A DNA stretch of 64,000 bases from Treponema sp. (GTDB lineage: Bacteria; Spirochaetota; Spirochaetia; Treponematales; Treponemataceae). The notes below the pieces were generated by a model. It was not told where the DNA came from. It searched no databases and saw nothing but the letters and a program-made list of their open reading frames with translations. The position numbers and the translations under genes are program-made. Where the stretch lies: assembly GCA_024402565.1 (NCBI GenBank), contig JAKSTM010000008.1, positions 1 to 64,000 on the forward strand, read 5' to 3'. Numbering within the stretch: position 1 is the stretch's first letter; each line of letters opens with the position of its first letter. Shown piece after piece: positions 7,493 to 14,561 of this stretch.

Positions 7493-8674
7493 ATGAATGT
7501 AAAACTTTCCGGCATTGAATTGAATTATTCTTATAAACAGGTTCTTCGAGGAGTTAATGTGGAATTTCTTGAAGGTAAAATCCATGCTCTTCTTGGAGAA
7601 AATGGTGCCGGAAAGTCTTCGTTAATGAAAATTCTTACTGGCTTTATTACACCTGTTTCTTCAAGGGGATCAGATTTAAGTGCGGTCTTAAAGGGAAAAA
7701 TCTTACTTGATGATAAAGAAGTGGTTTTTAAAAAGCCAGCCCATTCCTTAAAGAATGGTATTTCCTGTGTGTATCAGCATCCTTATTTGAGTGATTCATT
7801 GAGTGTGAAAGAAAATCTCAGGGTTGGTATAAAGTCAGGAAAAAAAACAGAAGACCAATTCAAAGATCAATTGGATGAACTGGTTCTTCCACTTTTAGAA
7901 AATATTTCTTTTGAAACAAAAGCAGGTTGTCTTTCTGGCGATCAGCGGTTTTTTGTTGCTTTTTATGCAAGTCTTTTACGAAATCCTAAAGTTTTGATTT
8001 TAGATGAGCCTACAGCTTTGCTTTCTGAAAAACAAAGTGAAAAGCTTTTTTTTGTGCTTCGGAATTTTGCAAAAAAAGGAATGAACATAATTGTAATTAC
8101 TCATAAACCTGAAGATTTGAATTTCTGTGATGATGTTACTCGTCTTGTGGAAGGTGTTGTAGCGGAGTCAGTTGTATCGGAGTCAATGGATAACAATCAA
8201 TTGAAAAATTACAGTGAACAATTCACAGTTGATCATGGAGAAAGAATTTCTGAAACTGAAGGTCTGACAAATCTGACTGCAAAAAAATGTTATGAGCTTC
8301 GAAAAAAATATTCAGGACGGGCTGCTATCATTCCAACAGACAGAACATATCTTGCATCAAATCCGAATCTGACAATTACTCAGCTTGTGTGTTCGACTTT
8401 TTCAGAAAGTAAAAATCCAAAACTCAGAAAAGCTCATACAGAAGAAATAATTAAAAAGGCAGAAATTAATATCCGCCCGGAAGAAAAGGTTTTTAATCTT
8501 TCGGGGGGTATGCTTCAGCGCCTGATTCTGGAACGGGAATTATTCTTGAATCCAGAAACAATTTATCTGGAAGATCCTTTTCAGGGACTGGATTATGCTT
8601 CCTGTGAACGCCTTTCGGAAAGACTTTCCCTGTGCGAAAAACAGGGAACTAAAGTGGTATACTTGAAGAAATGA
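7493..8674 (+). CDS. ABC transporter ATP-binding protein with a degenerate second nucleotide-binding domain
   Basis: BMP-type importers normally use one ATPase polypeptide of about 500 residues holding two nucleotide-binding domains. This one has 393. Domain 1 is largely complete: Walker A GENGAGKS at 35-42, a slightly altered signature LSGDQ at 147-151, Walker B LILDEP at 168-173 and switch His in VITHK near 204. Domain 2 (about 250-393) has a good signature, LSGGMLQR at 336-343, and a D-loop-like QGLD, but no Walker A. Its Walker B has become IYLEDP. Only one composite ATP site can therefore be complete. The gene overlaps the next permease by ATGA. The degeneration has no frameshift, so the protein looks maintained rather than broken. 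Confidence 0.85.
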   Translation: MNVKLSGIELNYSYKQVLRGVNVEFLEGKIHALLGENGAGKSSLMKILTGFITPVSSRGSDLSAVLKGKILLDDKEVVFKKPAHSLKNGISCVYQHPYLSDSLSVKENLRVGIKSGKKTEDQFKDQLDELVLPLLENISFETKAGCLSGDQRFFVAFYASLLRNPKVLILDEPTALLSEKQSEKLFFVLRNFAKKGMNIIVITHKPEDLNFCDDVTRLVEGVVAESVVSESMDNNQLKNYSEQFTVDHGERISETEGLTNLTAKKCYELRKKYSGRAAIIPTDRTYLASNPNLTITQLVCSTFSESKNPKLRKAHTEEIIKKAEINIRPEEKVFNLSGGMLQRLILERELFLNPETIYLEDPFQGLDYASCERLSERLSLCEKQGTKVVYLKK

Positions 8675-9579
8675 ATTTATATTTGTTTGGCACAATTCTT
8701 AACATGGCAACAGTTCTCATGACTGCAGGTTGTGGAAGTTTCCTGAGTGTAAAAGGTGGGAACTTTAATCTGGGGGGGGAAGGGCAAATTTACGCTGGTG
8801 GATTTATTGCAGCTCTTTCTTTATGTGCTTGCAAAAACTTGCCTTCGTTTGTGGCTGTTCCGCTTTGTTTTTTTGCGGCTTCGTTATTTTCTGCATTAAT
8901 GACTTTTGTTTCCGCAGTGTTGAAACGCTATCGCGGAGTTGATGTTCTCCTTTCATCTTTTTTGATTTCAGCAGGCTGTATTCCGCTAATAGATTCTTTG
9001 ATTGCAGGAAAGTTCCGCGGAAATACAAATAATCTTCTGGCAACAGAATTCATTCCTAAAAACTTTCGCTTTCCTTCCATTCTGCCACCATCTCCACTGG
9101 ACGGCACTTTTATCGTTGCGATTCTTTTGTGTGTCGCTCTTTATTTTTTTATGAACCGTACATTATTTGGTCAGCATCTGGCAATTTATGGAATCAGTCC
9201 AGACTTTGCAATTTATTCAGGGTTTTCTTCCCTAAAATTGGATTTGGTTTCTGTTTCTGTTTCCGGATTCCTTCATGGGGCTGCTGGATTTTTTAGTGTG
9301 GCAGGAACTTATTTTGCCTGTCACCCGGGATTCTATTCTGGAATGGGATGGAATGCTCTTTCTGTTGCACTTATTTCTATGAGAAATCCGCTTCTCATAA
9401 TTCCATCTGCACTAATTCTGGCAGGCCTTACAGCAGGTGCCAGTCAGTTTTCACTTATGCATAATTATGGCTTTGATATGGGAAGTATGCTTCAAGGCGT
9501 GATTCTTTTTGTGATTGTGCTTTTTACTGCTTTGTGGAATATGTTTGAAAATGCCAGAAGGAGAAGATTACATGACTGA
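8671..9579 (+). CDS. ABC transporter permease, BMP/ribose-type importer (first subunit)
   Basis: This 302-residue membrane protein has about eight to nine hydrophobic segments and the Gly-rich features of the RbsC/BPD_transp_2 permease family, such as GGNFNLGGEGQIYAGGF near residues 28-44 and ARD-like cytoplasmic stretches later. It forms the channel of the importer together with the following permease. Translation is coupled to the ATPase gene by an ATGA overlap and to the second permease by an 8-bp overlap. Substrate specificity comes from the lipoprotein at 6485. Confidence 0.88.
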   Translation: MNLYLFGTILNMATVLMTAGCGSFLSVKGGNFNLGGEGQIYAGGFIAALSLCACKNLPSFVAVPLCFFAASLFSALMTFVSAVLKRYRGVDVLLSSFLISAGCIPLIDSLIAGKFRGNTNNLLATEFIPKNFRFPSILPPSPLDGTFIVAILLCVALYFFMNRTLFGQHLAIYGISPDFAIYSGFSSLKLDLVSVSVSGFLHGAAGFFSVAGTYFACHPGFYSGMGWNALSVALISMRNPLLIIPSALILAGLTAGASQFSLMHNYGFDMGSMLQGVILFVIVLFTALWNMFENARRRRLHD

Positions 9580-10375
9580 TATTTTGTTTTCTTCTGTTCC
9601 ATTAATTATTGCGTCGCTTGGGGCCCTTTTTTCCGAATATGCAGGAGTTCTTGCCGTTTTTATGGATGGTGTAATAAACTTTTCTGCATTTCTGGTTTTT
9701 GCTTTGTTTTCTGGAACTGGAAATATTGTTCTTTCTATATTTTTGTCTGTCTTTGTATGTACAGCATTGATTCTCGTTTTTGCTTTAGTAACAGAAAAAA
9801 GTCGTATGAATCCTTTTCTTTCCGCTACGGCAATTAATCTGATTTTATCCAGTTTTACATCTTTGTTTTCATCTGTGTTTTTTCATACAAGAGGAGTTCT
9901 TACATCTCCTGAATTTGTATTTGAATATTCAGCGGTAAAATATGTGTGGCTTTGTCTTTCAGTTATTTTGATCGCAGGAAGTCTTTTGTTTTTGTTTAAA
10001 ACACCACATGGTCTTTATCTGAGAATAACAGGTAGTGATAGTGATGTGCTTGATGTAAAAGGAATTTCTTCTGCTCGCTGTCGAATATATGCATGGGGAC
10101 TTTCTGCCTCTTTTGCAGCAATTGCCGGTGCCGTTCTTTGTATGAAAATTAATTCCTTTGTTCCAAATATTTCTGCCGGGCGCGGCTGGATTGCTCTCGC
10201 GGCTGTATTTATTGGTCAGAAAAAATTATGGCGTGTGGTAATTGCCGTTATAATTTTCTGTATTGCAGACTATGCAGGAATTACTCTTCAGGCCGTTTTA
10301 CCTGGAGGTGCATTGAATGCCTTGCCATATTTTGTAGCACTTATTCTGATTTCTCTGTCAGGAAAAAAATCCTAA
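9572..10375 (+). CDS. ABC transporter permease, BMP/ribose-type importer (second subunit)
   Basis: This is the second membrane subunit of the importer. I start it at ATG 9572 (MTDILFSSVPLIIASLGALF), which has the site AAGGAGAA upstream and overlaps the previous gene by 8 bp; a longer frame to 9515 would overlap more and adds no obvious domain. The 267 residues contain about eight membrane segments. Family features include the Gly/Ala-rich stretch in the first third (LFSEYAGVLAVFMDGVINFS) and AIAGAVLCMKINSFVP with SAGRGWIALAAVFIG near the end, typical of RbsC-like permeases. Pairing with the preceding gene gives the heterodimeric channel expected for PnrDE- or RfuCD-type systems. Confidence 0.87.
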   Translation: MTDILFSSVPLIIASLGALFSEYAGVLAVFMDGVINFSAFLVFALFSGTGNIVLSIFLSVFVCTALILVFALVTEKSRMNPFLSATAINLILSSFTSLFSSVFFHTRGVLTSPEFVFEYSAVKYVWLCLSVILIAGSLLFLFKTPHGLYLRITGSDSDVLDVKGISSARCRIYAWGLSASFAAIAGAVLCMKINSFVPNISAGRGWIALAAVFIGQKKLWRVVIAVIIFCIADYAGITLQAVLPGGALNALPYFVALILISLSGKKS

Positions 10376-10405
10376 TATATTCTTCTATATTAAAACGATT
10401 TTTAT

Positions 10406-10411
10406 TATAAT
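10406..10411 (+). promoter_or_regulatory. -10 box placing the hydrolase start at the transcription start
   Basis: TATAAT at 10406-10411 is followed by 6 nt and then ATG 10418. There is no Shine-Dalgarno sequence, so a leaderless transcript separate from the importer operon is likely. Confidence 0.5.
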
Positions 10412-10417
10412 TTTATC

Positions 10418-11431
10418 ATGGCTTTAGTGAATGACAGAAAAGGCGCTGTAAAAAAACTGAAGACTCTTGCTTTTAATTCAAAATGTGAGACAGCGCTTTT
10501 CAGAGAAAAAATCGAAAAGACTTTTTATACACCAGTTCTTCCAAACGGCGTTGAATCTTCGGAAGTGGTTTATGGCGGTGTCCCATGTGATGTACTGTCT
10601 CCCGAAATTTATGCCTCAAACCGTGTAGTCCTTTATATTCACGGTGGTTCGTTTGTTGGAGGAAGTCGTGCTTCTTACCGTTGTTTCTGTTCTTCACTTG
10701 CTTCAAAGTCCTGTGCAAGAGTGGTGATTCCAGAGTTCCGTCTGGCTCCTGCATTTCCATATCCTTCAGCCTTGGAAGATATTCAGTCTGTATTCAGGGC
10801 TCTTTATACGGAAGAACAGGTTACTTCATCTTTGGGAAATGACAAAGACAGTCCTAATGCCAATCCTGAATTGATAATTGCGGCAGATGGATCTGGGGCA
10901 TCAATTGCCTTGGCATTGATTTTTAATCTTCGGGAACGCTACCGCCGTTCTATTAGTCATGTTGTTCTTTTTTCTCCTTGGTTAAATCTTTCTTCAAGTT
11001 CTAATTTGCTGGTAGCAAAGAAACTTGGAGATGATATTACAACCAGTGATGTATTAAGAAAATCAGCCTCGGTTTATACATATGAGGCAAACACTTCAAC
11101 TCCGCTTGTATCTCCTATACTTGCTACCGATGAACAGCTGGAAAATTTCCCTCCTGTTTTTATACAGATGGGCGATACTGAAATTCTTAAGGCTGATGCA
11201 CAGGCCTTTGTAGAAAGATTAATTTCTACTGGAAATCAGGCAGAACTTGATTTGTGGCCGGACATGATGTTCATGTTTCAGATGGCTGATGATTACCTTC
11301 ACGAATCACATTTAGCAATGGATAAAGTTGGAAAAATCCTTACAGGAAATGGAAGTGGGGAAGATTCTGTGAAATCCGTGAAGGTAGAAAATAAACCGCG
11401 ATTAGAACAGAGTATTCACAGCGAAGCATAA
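10418..11431 (+). CDS. Alpha/beta-hydrolase of the hormone-sensitive-lipase group, probably catalytically inactive
   Basis: The 337-residue protein has the hormone-sensitive-lipase/esterase scaffold: the oxyanion-hole motif HGGSF at 75-79, FRLAPAFPYPSALED near 107-121, and the acid region QMGDTEIL at 250-257. The usual nucleophile elbow G-D-S-A-G reads A-D-G-S-G at 156-160, so the serine position (158) is Gly. The usual M-P-H-V/F containing the catalytic His reads M-M-F-M-F at 283-287, so His is Phe. Only the Asp (253) remains. Ser159 is offset by one and lacks the flanking Gly pattern. The product is therefore likely a pseudo-esterase with a binding or regulatory role. A low-complexity tail follows residue 308. 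It sits just after the importer operon but has its own promoter. Confidence 0.8.
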   Translation: MALVNDRKGAVKKLKTLAFNSKCETALFREKIEKTFYTPVLPNGVESSEVVYGGVPCDVLSPEIYASNRVVLYIHGGSFVGGSRASYRCFCSSLASKSCARVVIPEFRLAPAFPYPSALEDIQSVFRALYTEEQVTSSLGNDKDSPNANPELIIAADGSGASIALALIFNLRERYRRSISHVVLFSPWLNLSSSSNLLVAKKLGDDITTSDVLRKSASVYTYEANTSTPLVSPILATDEQLENFPPVFIQMGDTEILKADAQAFVERLISTGNQAELDLWPDMMFMFQMADDYLHESHLAMDKVGKILTGNGSGEDSVKSVKVENKPRLEQSIHSEA

Positions 11432-11453
11432 TGTTTCGTAACGGGAAATAAAT

Positions 11454-12917
11454 ATGATTGAACTTTTATCACCTGCAGGAAATGTTGAAAAACTTTCTTA
11501 TGCTTATGCTTATGGCGCAGATGCCGCATATATTGGATTAAAGAAATTTTCACTTCGTGTAAAAGCAGATAACTTTTATGATGATGAATATAAAAAAGTT
11601 ATTGAGCTGAAAAACAAATATCCTGGAAAAAAATTGCATTGTGCTCTTAATATTTCTTTTCACAATAAAGATATAGAAAATCTTAAGGCCAATATCGATT
11701 ATTTCAGACAGTATCCTATTGATGCATTTATCGTTCAGGATATTGGTATTGTTCCTATTCTCCAAAAAGAATTTCCAAATGCTCAGCTTCATGTTTCTAC
11801 TCAGGCTTCCTGTATAAACTATGAGGCCGTAAAAATGTACAAGAGTATGGGTTTTTCTCGTGTTGTTCTAGGACGAGAAGCAAGTTTAAAAGAGATTCGT
11901 GAAATAAAAGATGCAGTACCAGATATGGAGTTAGAAGCTTTTTGCCATGGAGCTATGTGTATTGCATATGCAGGCCGCTGTCTTATGAGTTCATATCTGA
12001 CAGGACGATCTGCACAAGCTGGTCTTTGTTCTCATACATGTCGCTGGGAATATGATCTTCTTTCAAAACCTGAAGGCGCAAAAGAACTGGCTCAGAGTGG
12101 AAGACTTTATCTTCGTGAACATGAACGTCCTGAAGAATTGTTTCCTGTTTTTGAAGGTGAAGATTATACAGCTATTTTATCCAGTAAAGATATCAGGATG
12201 GTTGAGCATTTAAAAGATATGATTGATGCCGGACTTGATTCTTTGAAAATTGAAGGACGCATGAAAAGTGTTTATTATGTGGCACTGGTAACAAGAGCGT
12301 ACAGAAAAGCACTGGATGCAATCGAAGGAAAAATTACTCAGGAAGAAGCAAATCCATTTATTGATGAACTGGAAAATGTCGCTCATCGTGAAAGTACAAC
12401 TGGTTTCTACTATAGTCGTGTTGATGCAGATAAAACTTGTATTGGTGCTTCTGACAGTAAATATATTCTCACTGCCGAAGTAGGGGATGAAATCGCAGGA
12501 GCTGATTTTGATTCTGTTCTGAATCTGGCGTCTGAAACTCACAAGAATTTTATGAAAGAATTGGACGAAATGCATCCTCAAGCAAGAGAAGCTCGTTTAA
12601 AAGATTTTGAAATTCATACAGACAGAAAAATCATTCCTCTTGAAAAAAAAGAGGGATGGAATTTATATGCCTGTACCGCAGTTAATAAATTTTCTACGGA
12701 TATGGAAATAGAATTTGTTTCTCCAGAATTTGTAAGTAAAAAAGCAAAGCCTGGAGAGTGGCTTCTGGTTAATCCTGAAAACGGCTGTTTATTAAATTGG
12801 GTGTGTGACAGTCATCCTTGTCTTATATATACTTCTATAAAACTTCCTGCTATGACATTAATTAGGATTGAAGATCCTGATTATACGACTGGCATAATCC
12901 GCGATAAAGGCCGGTAA
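11454..12917 (+). CDS. U32-family protein, TrhP/YegQ-like tRNA hydroxylation factor
   Basis: This 487-residue protein belongs to peptidase family U32, now known in large part to be RNA-modification proteins. It begins MIELLSPAGNVEKLSYAYAY and carries GADAAYIGLKKFSLR, then the U32 core ELEAFCHGAMCIAYAGRCLM with a second Cys pair in AGLCSHTCRWEY, which match the iron-sulfur cysteines of this family. TrhP (YegQ) members make 5-hydroxyuridine at tRNA position 34; RlhA members act on 23S rRNA. The length and the C-terminal beta-rich domain fit TrhP better, but a collagenase-like label would also be used by databases. The start ATG lies 22 bp after the preceding gene, with GGGA upstream, so it may be read from the same transcript as the pseudo-hydrolase. 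Confidence 0.83.
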   Translation: MIELLSPAGNVEKLSYAYAYGADAAYIGLKKFSLRVKADNFYDDEYKKVIELKNKYPGKKLHCALNISFHNKDIENLKANIDYFRQYPIDAFIVQDIGIVPILQKEFPNAQLHVSTQASCINYEAVKMYKSMGFSRVVLGREASLKEIREIKDAVPDMELEAFCHGAMCIAYAGRCLMSSYLTGRSAQAGLCSHTCRWEYDLLSKPEGAKELAQSGRLYLREHERPEELFPVFEGEDYTAILSSKDIRMVEHLKDMIDAGLDSLKIEGRMKSVYYVALVTRAYRKALDAIEGKITQEEANPFIDELENVAHRESTTGFYYSRVDADKTCIGASDSKYILTAEVGDEIAGADFDSVLNLASETHKNFMKELDEMHPQAREARLKDFEIHTDRKIIPLEKKEGWNLYACTAVNKFSTDMEIEFVSPEFVSKKAKPGEWLLVNPENGCLLNWVCDSHPCLIYTSIKLPAMTLIRIEDPDYTTGIIRDKGR

Positions 12918-12954
12918 TTTTTCTTTAAAAAAGTTTTTTTTCGAGAGTTTATTT

Positions 12955-13671
12955 ATGAAAAAGTTTTTCTTTGTTTCACTTTTTACAGTGTTTGCATCTG
13001 TGGCGTTTCCGCAGGTAATTTTCTGGGATTCTGATTTTTCTGTAAATGTAGAACCTTGTGTGGCTTTCACATTTATAAAGGATCCTTGTTCGAAAAATAT
13101 TGATGTATCTGTAAAAGGGGATTATTCAAGTGATGTTTTTTCTGTTCAGTCGGGATTCTGTTATGAAAGTGAGTCTTTTGGACTAACAGCTGGAATTCGA
13201 TATGCTCCGCTTTTTTGCGAACGATTTAATCTGGGGCTGGAAACTCGTTATCATTTTTTATCTCATTTTGACTTATTTGATGAGCATGATATTCTTGCCG
13301 GGATATTTTTTGATCTTCCTAGAAAGAATGTTTTTTCTATGAGTACCTGTTTCAGTTATTTTTTTAAGAGTTCATTGATTGCGTCATTAAAAGATTCTTA
13401 TGGGGTTATAAAAGATAACACCCTTTCTGTGGATTTTCATTTTGACTGGGTTTGGGCAAATGCTTATGAAATCTATTTCGACATTGGTAACACATCGTTC
13501 TTTGATTATTTGCTTTTTGCGACTCCGTTAGTTCGAACAGGTTTTGTTTATCACATAAATGACCGTTATTCAGCGGGAATTGATTTCAAATTAAAAACGG
13601 TTGATATGTTTACTGTTTGTGAGAATCTGTCACAAATGAAAATCGGTTTTTTCGGGAAAATGTGTTTTTAG
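12955..13671 (+). CDS. Exported protein of unknown function, probably outer-membrane associated
   Basis: The 238-residue product starts with a signal peptide (MKKFFFVSLFTVFASVAFPQ) and continues with alternating hydrophobic and polar residues rich in Phe, Tyr, Ser and Asp, ending in FFGKMCF. Such a pattern, with an aromatic residue at the very C-terminus, is common in small outer-membrane beta-barrels. I do not recognise a family. GAGAG about ten bases before the ATG may serve as the ribosome binding site. The next gene follows after 13 bp, so the two are likely co-transcribed. Confidence 0.55.
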   Translation: MKKFFFVSLFTVFASVAFPQVIFWDSDFSVNVEPCVAFTFIKDPCSKNIDVSVKGDYSSDVFSVQSGFCYESESFGLTAGIRYAPLFCERFNLGLETRYHFLSHFDLFDEHDILAGIFFDLPRKNVFSMSTCFSYFFKSSLIASLKDSYGVIKDNTLSVDFHFDWVWANAYEIYFDIGNTSFFDYLLFATPLVRTGFVYHINDRYSAGIDFKLKTVDMFTVCENLSQMKIGFFGKMCF

Positions 13672-13684
13672 TTGAGAGTTCATT

Positions 13685-14515
13685 ATGAAAAAAGTTTTAT
13701 TTATTTTATTTGTTGCAACATTCGCCTTTTCTTCATGTAAATATTCATCCGGAAATATTTTTTATGAAGGCAATCATATAAAAAACAGGGATACAAAACT
13801 TACAGAAATTCCTGGACCAGAAATTCAGACTAATGTTTATACTGTGCTTCTGATTACAGATAAACATACAGGCTCTTCAAAGGCAGAAAATAATGAAGAA
13901 AAAATTTTTCAATGGCTTGAAAAACAGCCTGTGGAATCAAGGCCAAAGTTTATTCTGGATTTGGGTGATTCAACTGATACTGGAAGTGAAAAAGAATTTA
14001 CCGATTACAAAGCATTTTGTGACAAACTTGAGGCTATGGGGATTCCGGTTTATTCTACTCCGGGAAATCATGATTTGTATAATTCCGGATGGAAAAACTG
14101 GAAAGCTTTCAGTACCACAGGTAATGCTTTTTATAAATTTTCAACAGGGGAATTTTCCTGGTATTCTTTTGACACGGCAACAGGAAATGTTGGGGTAGAG
14201 CCCATTTCAGAAATGAAAAAAGCCTTTTCTGCTGATCCTAATCCTAAAATCGTTTTTACACATTATCCTGTAATAACTGATAGATTTATATTTTGTCTTC
14301 AGGATACTACAGAAAGAAACATTCTTTTGGATTTGTTTGCCAAGAACAATGTGAAAATGACTTTTGGAGGTCATATTCATAAAAATACCCGTTATGACAT
14401 GGGGAATTATGAAAGCATAACAATTTCTTCTTTCCTATATAGCGGAAAAATTGGTATTTTAACTGTGAATGAAAGTGAAGAATCAGTAAAATTTGAGACT
14501 CTTAAAATAGAGTAA
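13685..14515 (+). CDS. Metallophosphoesterase lipoprotein
   Basis: A lipoprotein signal (MKKVLFILFVATFAFSSC) is followed by a calcineurin-like phosphoesterase domain. The metal-binding motifs appear in the usual order: TDKHTG replacing the more common D-x-H-G, LGDSTDTG (GDxxD-like), PGNHDLYN, FTHYP and FGGHIHKN (GHxH). These residues hold the two metal ions in this superfamily, so activity is plausible, although the first motif is atypical. Substrates in the superfamily range from nucleotides to phospholipids and cannot be told here. The protein would be anchored on the periplasmic or outer surface. It is co-directional with 12955 and precedes the acidic-repeat membrane protein. Confidence 0.82.
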   Translation: MKKVLFILFVATFAFSSCKYSSGNIFYEGNHIKNRDTKLTEIPGPEIQTNVYTVLLITDKHTGSSKAENNEEKIFQWLEKQPVESRPKFILDLGDSTDTGSEKEFTDYKAFCDKLEAMGIPVYSTPGNHDLYNSGWKNWKAFSTTGNAFYKFSTGEFSWYSFDTATGNVGVEPISEMKKAFSADPNPKIVFTHYPVITDRFIFCLQDTTERNILLDLFAKNNVKMTFGGHIHKNTRYDMGNYESITISSFLYSGKIGILTVNESEESVKFETLKIE

Positions 14516-14561
14516 ATATTTCGTGGAATTCTGCCGATAATTAGATGATTAGGAATATACT

